From Epiperipatus broadwayi (taxonomy: Eukaryota; Onychophora; Udeonychophora; Euonychophora; Peripatidae), in the NCBI GenBank assembly GCA_028023455.1, contig JAQFVV010006221.1, positions 641,001 through 705,000 on the forward strand: 64,000 nt of DNA, read 5' to 3'. The position numbers and the translations under genes are program-made. How positions within the stretch are numbered: the first letter of the stretch is position 1; each line of letters starts with the position of its first letter. The notes under the pieces were generated by a model. It did no database searches and was not told the DNA's origin. It saw nothing but the letters and a program-made list of their open reading frames with translations. Shown piece after piece: positions 57,651-64,000 of the stretch.

Positions 57651-60411
57651 TCCTCCTCTCACTAGAAAATAGACTTGTAACTTTTTAGGTTCGATGAACT
57701 TGAACAGGTCTTGTTAGAGGTAAATATCTTTTTTCCTCCTGTTATTTTTTTTTGATCCTACTGCTTTGTTGGTAGTAGATTCTTCAGTGGTGGTATTGCT
57801 CTATTGTCTGATTGAGCATTTCTTTTGTCTGATTTCTTTGGCTATCAAGGGGGAGTTTCTCATTTTATGCAATTGAGGAGGTATCAGAGTATTTGTTTTC
57901 ATTTTAAATTTCTCTTTTTTACTCGATGATGATAATTGGTCACTATTTGTTTTTGACATCTCATTTTGATGAGGTTGTATATGATTGATGTGTCTCCATA
58001 AGTGTTTTCCATTTTTCAATTGGATTACTATGTTTAGCCAAAACTTTTGGATTACTATAATTTATTTAGCGAAAATTTTTATTATCAAATCAGGAAGCCA
58101 TTTATTTTTTTAAAATGTCTGTAATCCAAACCTACTTGCCAATTTTAAAATTTTTACGAGGTTAATTGTTTTAATTATTATTATCTGGTAATAACTTGGA
58201 CATATGCGTGCAACATTTTTGATGCATTAACATTTCTTCTGGTGTCTTCATTGCCAAAGTGCACAGTGTAAAAAGTTGAAAAAACATTGCGTTGATTAGC
58301 ACTTCATTTATAGCCTTATATGCTGTTTTATTTAACATCAATTTAAGATGTTGAGTTGCTTTTTCGATTAAATTATTTAACTCGGGTTGGTATAGTGGTG
58401 TCAAATCCTGATGTATTCCTTTGTCAGCTAAAATTCCTTAAACATCTGCAATGCAAAAAAATCAGTTCCGTTATTAGTTACAATAGTTTCTGGATATCCC
58501 TGGTGGCTTGTGAAGATTTTTTTTAATGCTTGGATAGTAGTACATTCAGTACTTGTATTTGAAAGCTTGTACTCTGGTCATTTGGAGTATGAATCTATTG
58601 CATTTAAAAAAATGTAGCCTTTTGTTGGCCCAGCATGATCCAAATGTAGTCTCTTCCATAGCTCTGTAGACTTTGACCACCTTTCCAACTTCTAGGAGAC
58701 AAATTTGCAGAGGATTGACATTCTAAAAAAATTCTTCACCATCTGTTCTATTTCCTGGCTCATATTAGGCTAGCATATCTAAGATCTTGCTAAGGCTTCA
58801 TGCATACTACTACAAGATGTCCTTTGTGTAATAAACTACAATACTTGCTTTCGGCCTTCAGATGGTATGAGCACACAGTTAGTCATAAGAATGCAATTAT
58901 TGCATGTAGACAAATTTTCACATACATTCCAAATATACCTTGCTACATAATTTTGTTGACTTTTTAGCCATTCATACTTTATCCTATTTTGTAAAGTATT
59001 GTATCCAGGATCATTTCTAGTCCATTTTGCAAACATAGAAATATTTAATATTTTGAAATTTTGCTATTTCCTGATGTTATTATCACTTTTACTAGCCCAG
59101 GCTCTTCTACATAATTTGCAATATCTTTGTAAATCATCTTTATTCTTTTTCTCTATTTGAATTCTTAGCAATCTAAATCAGTTTCTACCAAAAATAGGAC
59201 TTAAATGTCTCTTAACTAATATATAATGACTCTGAAATTGATTTTAATGGGTACAGTTACTTTGCCGCATAAGTCTATTTTATTCCCATTAATATTTGTG
59301 GCTATGGCAGCGTCAGTTTCATTTTATTTTTTTTGCAAATTTAGACCAGTCTTTCTGTGATAATAAAGATAAATCAGCACCACTATTCACTTCTATAGTA
59401 ATTGTTTGTTCACAGACAATAACATTCAGTACAATTCGATCATTCTCTGTATCATCAATTTTCTGAATATCTTTTTTATACTGCCTCCTTGCAATTTAAA
59501 ATCTGAACTTGACTTCATTTTTATATTTTATTTCGGCAAATGCAAGCTAAGCATCATAATAAACTACAAACACTAGATTTCTCTCTCTTAAATTTGCAAT
59601 AGTTCTTCTCTTGCAGCAATAACAGATTTAAACATCTTTTGAGCTCCTACAGCTCGAACTGTCAGCTATTAAAGTCTTATGCACATATGTTGTAGCTTGA
59701 AATTCTGAAACATTGCCTAACATTTCTTGTGCAAACATTTTTACATTGTTTATTTGTAAGTTTCAATTCACTTAATAGGATTTTCCTGAAGTTGTGATTC
59801 GTCAATCCATACAATAATTGTTTCATTAACGTCATCTAACTTAGAGTTAAAATGACATTCTTTTGAGAATGTTCTTAACACAATATCATAATCTTGATAT
59901 CTCTCTTGAAATGATATTTTCTACTCCTAAATTCTTAGGCATGCCATCCATTTAGTTGTCGCTGGCTGAAAATAAGCATTCAACTTGTCTTTTAACTCCT
60001 CATATGGAACATCTTCAGGAATTTTGACGTCATAGTTGTTTTACCACTTGCAGTACATTTTTCCTAGAGAACAACAAAAGCATAATTACTTTCTCATCTT
60101 TGATTCTATTAATACGCATCTATCAGTTAACAAGTTCCACATATTTTCTAAGCTGAAGCGTTATTTACATCAACTTCACAGATATGATTTAAAATATCAT
60201 TTTAATAGTTTACATAGATTCTTCAGTTATCAAAATGATCCATCTGCTTTGCAATTTGTTTGGCTAAAGTTGTAAATGCACCATTTTGCTACTATTTGTG
60301 CAGATTTGTTTGAGCAACTGTGGCATTTTCCTGTAATCCTATACTGGCTCTAACAACTGTCATCTGCAGCCATTCTACTGTCTTTGCAGCATTCTTTTAA
60401 TAATAGCCGGA
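57651..60411 (-). pseudogene. Ty3/gypsy internal region: gag, protease, integrase; RT missing
   Basis: Minus-strand order. Gag (about 60400-59700) with PEDVPYEELKDKLNAYFQPA. Protease (59460-59350) with ITIEVNSGADLSLLSQKDWS; the catalytic Asp of D-S/T-G is Asn. Then about 300 bp holding no RT motif. Integrase (59036-57800): zinc-binding HxxH/CxxC remnants, LHLDHAGPTKGYIFLNAIDS (first catalytic Asp), YPETIVTNNGTDFFA (second Asp changed to Asn), TNPSxxI...EKATQHLKLML (Glu region) and KTPEEMLMHQK. Many stops. The loss of RT-RNase H between intact-order domains parallels the nested element at 36242-39006. Confidence 0.75.
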
Positions 60412-60950
60412 TAGCAACAATAACTTTATTAAAAGAGAAAAACTAAGACAATTTAAATGTAGCACAAGCTAATTTACTTGACGATGAATGTATATAAATA
60501 AAATAATAAATATTAATTATAAATTACTTCGTAATTTCTGTAAGTCCATTATATGTTTGTGGTTGTCTGAATTGACTTATTACACAATCATTTATTATAG
60601 TTCGTGTAACTCCATTAAGTACAATTTCTTCCACAGATATTTATATATTTTGTATATGCAACGATTCTATAATAATCATATATTACTCAGCCAGCACTGT
60701 CGGTGAATACATTATATTAAATATCCTAGCATCTCTGAGTAGACCATTGTTTTTTATATCAGCCCTTCCTAAATAATCTGAGCTCATTTGCCTATACTAT
60801 CTTTTAATATCATTCAAAGATATGTAAATTTTTTTAGAGTGAATATACTCATGAAGGCAGACAATTATATATGTACTGTCTGTATGTAGTTACAAAAATT
60901 TAATAAACTTTATTTACATTTTAAATATATATATGCACGGGCAGTCCACA
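60412..60950 (-). mobile_element. 5' LTR of gypsy element (right)
   Basis: The minus strand begins TGTGGACTGCCCGTGC and ends near gttattgttgcta, paralleling the left LTR. Divergence between the two LTRs is considerable, so the insertion is old. No clear target duplication. Confidence 0.8.
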
Positions 60951-61138
60951 AATAGTTTATGCTTTATAAAAGTAATTTCAAGGTAATATATTTTATCATA
61001 CTTCAAAGCAATAAATTTTTACTTTTTTTTTTGCATAAATTGGTTACACAAAATGTTGTAGAAAAAATTCTTACTTGAATTTACTTTACTTTGATATTTT
61101 ATATTTTAATTTACGAAGCGCAAATAGTTGAAACTGAA

Positions 61139-61886
61139 ATTAAATTGAGAGACTGGAAATCTCACTGCGCTCGTAATAATGCTTATCTGACAGCCAATCA
61201 GATGTTACGATGGCTGTGCGTATGATGATCAAACCGTAAACACACGACAAAGAATTTACGAGAAAAGAGCGGCCACCCTTTTCTCTATTTTTCTTTCTAT
61301 ATATCTAAGCCAGTCAAAAGTATTTAGGTTTGAAAGTGTGAAGCTTTAAATATCTTCACAATTAACTCACTGAGTCTAAATTACAAACATACAGCGCGAA
61401 ATTCTACGATTTACTTTGCAGTAGTTTTTAGATTATATAACCAGATTTCAAACCTAAATACTTTCGACTGGCTTAGATATATAGAAAGAAAAACGATGTG
61501 ATTGTCATTCGCATTCTCAATTTAATTTCAGTTTCAACTATCTGTGCTTCACAAATTAATATATTATTTACATAATTGCTGTTGGTCATATAATTTAAAA
61601 ACTACTGCGTAGTAAATCGTAGGATTTTGCACTGTACGTTTCTAAGTTAGACTCAGTGAGTTAATTGTGAAGATATTTAAAGCTTCACGCTTTCAAACCT
61701 AAATACTTTCTACTGACTTTGATATATAGAAAGAAATGTAGAGAAAAGGGTGGCCCCCCGTTTCTCGTAAATTCTTTGTCGTGTGTTTACGTTTGATTGT
61801 CATTCATACAGCCATCGTAACATCTGATTGGCTGTCAGATAAGCATTATTATGAGCTCAGTGGGATTTCCAGTCTCTCAATTTAAT
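61139..61886. repeat. 750-bp foldback element
   Basis: The outer arms begin gagagactggaaatctcac and end gtgggatttccagtctctc. Matching inner stretches include ctgacagccaatcagatgtt with its inverse and aaagaatttacgagaaa with its inverse. A second, shorter inverted pair (agtatttaggtttgaaa at about 61319 and tttcaaacctaaatactt at 61447) is nested within. CpG-containing and less AT-rich than its flanks. No ORF. Likely a non-autonomous foldback DNA transposon. Confidence 0.8.
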
Positions 61887-61889
61887 GTA

Positions 61890-62310
61890 ATATTTTATAT
61901 AAATGCAATTTGTCTAACTTCAAACACTTTTCAGCAAAAAAATTTTTATTGTATATATATATAAACACAATCTGATATTTCAACTGTTCTAAGAAGTGTT
62001 TGAAGTAATGTAAATAAATTGTATTTATATAACATATCACAGAAAAATAAAGTAAATGATGGATTTAGTGACATTTGTACTGTATTACTATTGTTTTTTT
62101 GTTTTTTTAAATTATGCTTATAAATGTTTAATTGTGCTAATGAAATAATAAATGTAATATTAATAAGTAACAAAATATAACTATGTTAATAAAATAATTC
62201 TATGGTGAAATATTTGTTGTCCTTTTCTGTACATTAGTAATAATGTGTGTTTGTCATTATATGTGTTATCGACTGAAAGAAAAAAAACATTAATTTATTA
62301 CAAGTAGTTA
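61890..62310. other. AT-rich stretch, nothing recognised
   Basis: No coding frame or repeat match noted. Confidence 0.5.
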
Positions 62311-62454
62311 GAATATGTAATATTTAAATACTAGTATATTATATATACTTTTAAGCTAGTTATAATGGTTTGAACCCAGACTTTCAAACTCCCATTTGTC
62401 ATCCACTCCATGTTATACAACCAATACACATAACCACATGCATGTGAAAAAGAT

Positions 62455-62516
62455 AAATGATCTCCAATATACATATTTCATGCTGAATCAGCATTCATCA
62501 GGTGGTCCAGATCATC
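62455..62516 (-). ncRNA. Hammerhead ribozyme motif, family C, core intact
   Basis: Minus strand: GAUGAUC, loop, CCA-C, CUGAUGA, stem II AUGCUG-AUU-CAGCAU (6 bp), GAAA, stem III around UAUGUAUA, triplet AUA, UUGG, AGAUCAUUU. Predicted cleavage between 62468 and 62467. Stem I pairs AUGAUC with GAUCAU and CCA with UGG; the first pair is C-U, weakened. Stem II differs from the other family C copy (GUGCU/AGCAC) but stays paired. Confidence 0.65.
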
Positions 62517-62598
62517 ATCTTCCACACATGTATAGTTAGTGCTCAGTTTTTATTAAGGTAGTAAATCTTCAAACCGAGCACTGATTATATATGTGTGG

Positions 62599-62650
62599 GA
62601 GATCTGGACCAACTGATGAGAGCTGATTCAGCACAAAATATGTATATTGT
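62599..62650 (+). ncRNA. Hammerhead ribozyme motif, family C, truncated
   Basis: GAUCUGGACCAA, CUGAUGA, stem II GAGCUG/CAGCAC, AAAA in place of GAAA, UAUGUAUAUUG, then the element ends, so the 3' strand of outer stem I is missing. Confidence 0.5.
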
Positions 62651-64000
62651 AATGGTCAGAAAACGTGTGATTCGTTAACATAGTGCAGAATTTGACCACC
62701 ACTCAGAACTGCAGCACCATCTAGGTAGCGAAGCCACCCGTAGTACTAAGTTCGAACATAGTTTATATCAGTTCCACAATACAATCTACGAAACAACGCA
62801 TCTGATGTGACATTAGTAAACATTTCTTTAGGCACGGTGGTCAGGGATGATGCAAGAGAATCAAGAATTTTATTTCAAGTTAGCCAATCAGAACATTAAT
62901 CGTAAACATTTATATTTAAAGAATCAAGGAAACATATTGAATGGTTATCGAATAAATAAAGAAAGAAGGAACGGCAGACGTATAGTTTGACATTATTTAT
63001 TGAAACATTTTAATAATAAATCGTTTACTAATAATATTTGGTAATATTTAAGTTGAGTAACGGAATTTTCCGATACTGCTATATATTCAAGAAATACATT
63101 TATTTATTTAGAAACATTTATACGAAATCATTTTACCAATAATACTTTATATTTAAGATCTCAGTAGCGGTATTTTCCGATACTGTTATGTTTACAAAGA
63201 GAAATACATTTATTTGATGACGTAATCTAGCTCCCTAAAATTCTCGAGCAAGTATTTCTAAGGCATGCCTTTAGGGATTTATACTTTTGCAATACCAGAG
63301 TCTAAAGTAAGATTTATAATAGTAGCGGTGGACATATATTTATTTAATTAAAGATATTTACTAATAACTAGGGGCAAACATTTATTTGAGAGTGAATTAT
63401 GTCACTAATGCAGGGACGGAGTTATACATAGAATAATAAAGTTAATAAAAGAAACACATGGTACGTTTAGAAAGGCGATATGGAATGGCAGTATATTGAA
63501 ACTGCAAAGCCGTGAATAAGTTTATAAGAATGACGGGCTGGCGTTTGCCATAGACCCAAAGAGGTAAGGTGTCACATAAGCATAACCAGGGACAAGTGGT
63601 TCGTGCCACAATTGCCTGCTGGCTGCATGACAGTTGTCAAGTCCTACGGGAGCATTTATTATGTCCGCTTGTGTAGGACGACTGGGGTTAATTTCAACCC
63701 TATAGAATCCGGAATATTCAAGGCTTGTAATGAGTCATCGCGTCTCTAAAACGTAACACATGTATAATGTACAGACGATTCTGTTAAGATTTAAATATAT
63801 TTTATAACTCGGCCCTACATCATCAACATTTAATAAAGAACGTTTGCGACTCTCAAAGAAATGCAATTTTATGGAATTATTAATCAAAATTTAATAAAAT
63901 ATAAACAATATGTAAACTGGGTGATTATTACAACTAATACGTCAGCCATTTGCTAAGCAGTAGACCCCTGCATTGCAATAAATGAAGCATTGAATGCTTG
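62651..64000. other. Unassigned, less AT-rich sequence to window end
   Basis: No ORF above 60 codons. It starts abruptly at the family C junction. Imperfect repeats lie at about 62995-63080 and 63110-63190, sharing ttttccgatactg and gaaatacatttattt about 106 bp apart. It may be the LTR or untranslated part of an element continuing beyond the window. Confidence 0.35.

Larger units (their letters stand above)
62310..62650. mobile_element. Family C hammerhead repeat, second copy, truncated
   Basis: Left end (gaacccagactttcaaa) and both hammerhead arms match the copy at 29965-30705, but the long middle is missing (the arms are about 70 bp apart). The right arm ends at 62650, where unrelated sequence begins. 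Confidence 0.7.

Noticed and set aside
60036-60275. 79-codon plus-strand ORF
   Set aside because: It lies antisense to the gag remnant of the gypsy element and has no recognisable motif.

Overview
This window looks like AT-rich, intron- and repeat-rich animal DNA, probably from an invertebrate. There are no bacterial-style operons. Coding sequence is almost entirely decayed transposable elements: non-LTR retrotransposons, Penelope-like elements with GIY-YIG endonucleases, Ty3/gypsy elements, hAT transposases and tRNA-derived SINEs. Only two short stretches look like exons of ordinary host genes: 13744-13971 (last exon with poly(A) signal) and 51796-51875 (first coding exon with splice donor). 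I cannot name the species.

The most interesting content is a set of short interspersed repeats (families A, B and C) that each carry a motif with the architecture of a type I hammerhead self-cleaving ribozyme: CUGANGA, a short stem II, GAAA, a very short stem III, an NUH cleavage triplet (usually GUC), and a stem I split by an internal loop. A and B are related to each other; C is different. A and B occur as head-to-tail partial dimers with hammerheads spaced 390 nt (23.1-23.8 kb) and 377 nt (3.6-4.3 kb), and one B locus has a ~401 nt period. Several loci are flanked by 12-19 bp target-site duplications. Tandem monomers, one hammerhead per monomer and long duplications are what is known of retrozymes, small non-coding retroelements thought to move through circular RNA. 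Base pairing is preserved with different bases between copies, which argues that the RNA fold was selected.

Layout. 0-12 kb: microsatellite, A element, decayed hAT gene split by a B element, RTE-type LINE fragment, A element, EN-RT LINE split by a small B element, B fragment, Penelope GIY-YIG fragment. 13-24 kb: three SINEs, the terminal exon, an unidentified lysine/arginine-rich decayed ORF, a terminal-inverted-repeat element, two more Penelope remnants, a SINE in an LTR fragment, and the best A dimer. 24-33 kb: Ty3/gypsy element whose right LTR is split by a B element, an RTE LINE with inverted 5' part and a SINE tail, a palindromic C element, and a LINE ending in a C2H2-like motif. 33-44 kb: KIAA1586-like hAT pseudogene, one gypsy element nested in another, a LINE 3' end, and a head-to-head pair of Penelope-like elements forming a 1.4-kb-arm palindrome. 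44-56 kb: A fragments, gypsy fragment, near-complete RTE LINE, A foldback, candidate first exon, and an older RTE LINE. 57-64 kb: gypsy element with both LTRs but no recognisable reverse transcriptase, a 750-bp foldback repeat, a second C copy, and an unassigned end.

How these could work together is inference. The LINEs (or Penelope elements) would supply enzymes in trans for the SINEs and for the hammerhead-bearing repeats. Nearly every autonomous copy here is broken, so the window is mostly a record of past activity. All protein assignments come from reading translated motifs by eye; no database search was run.
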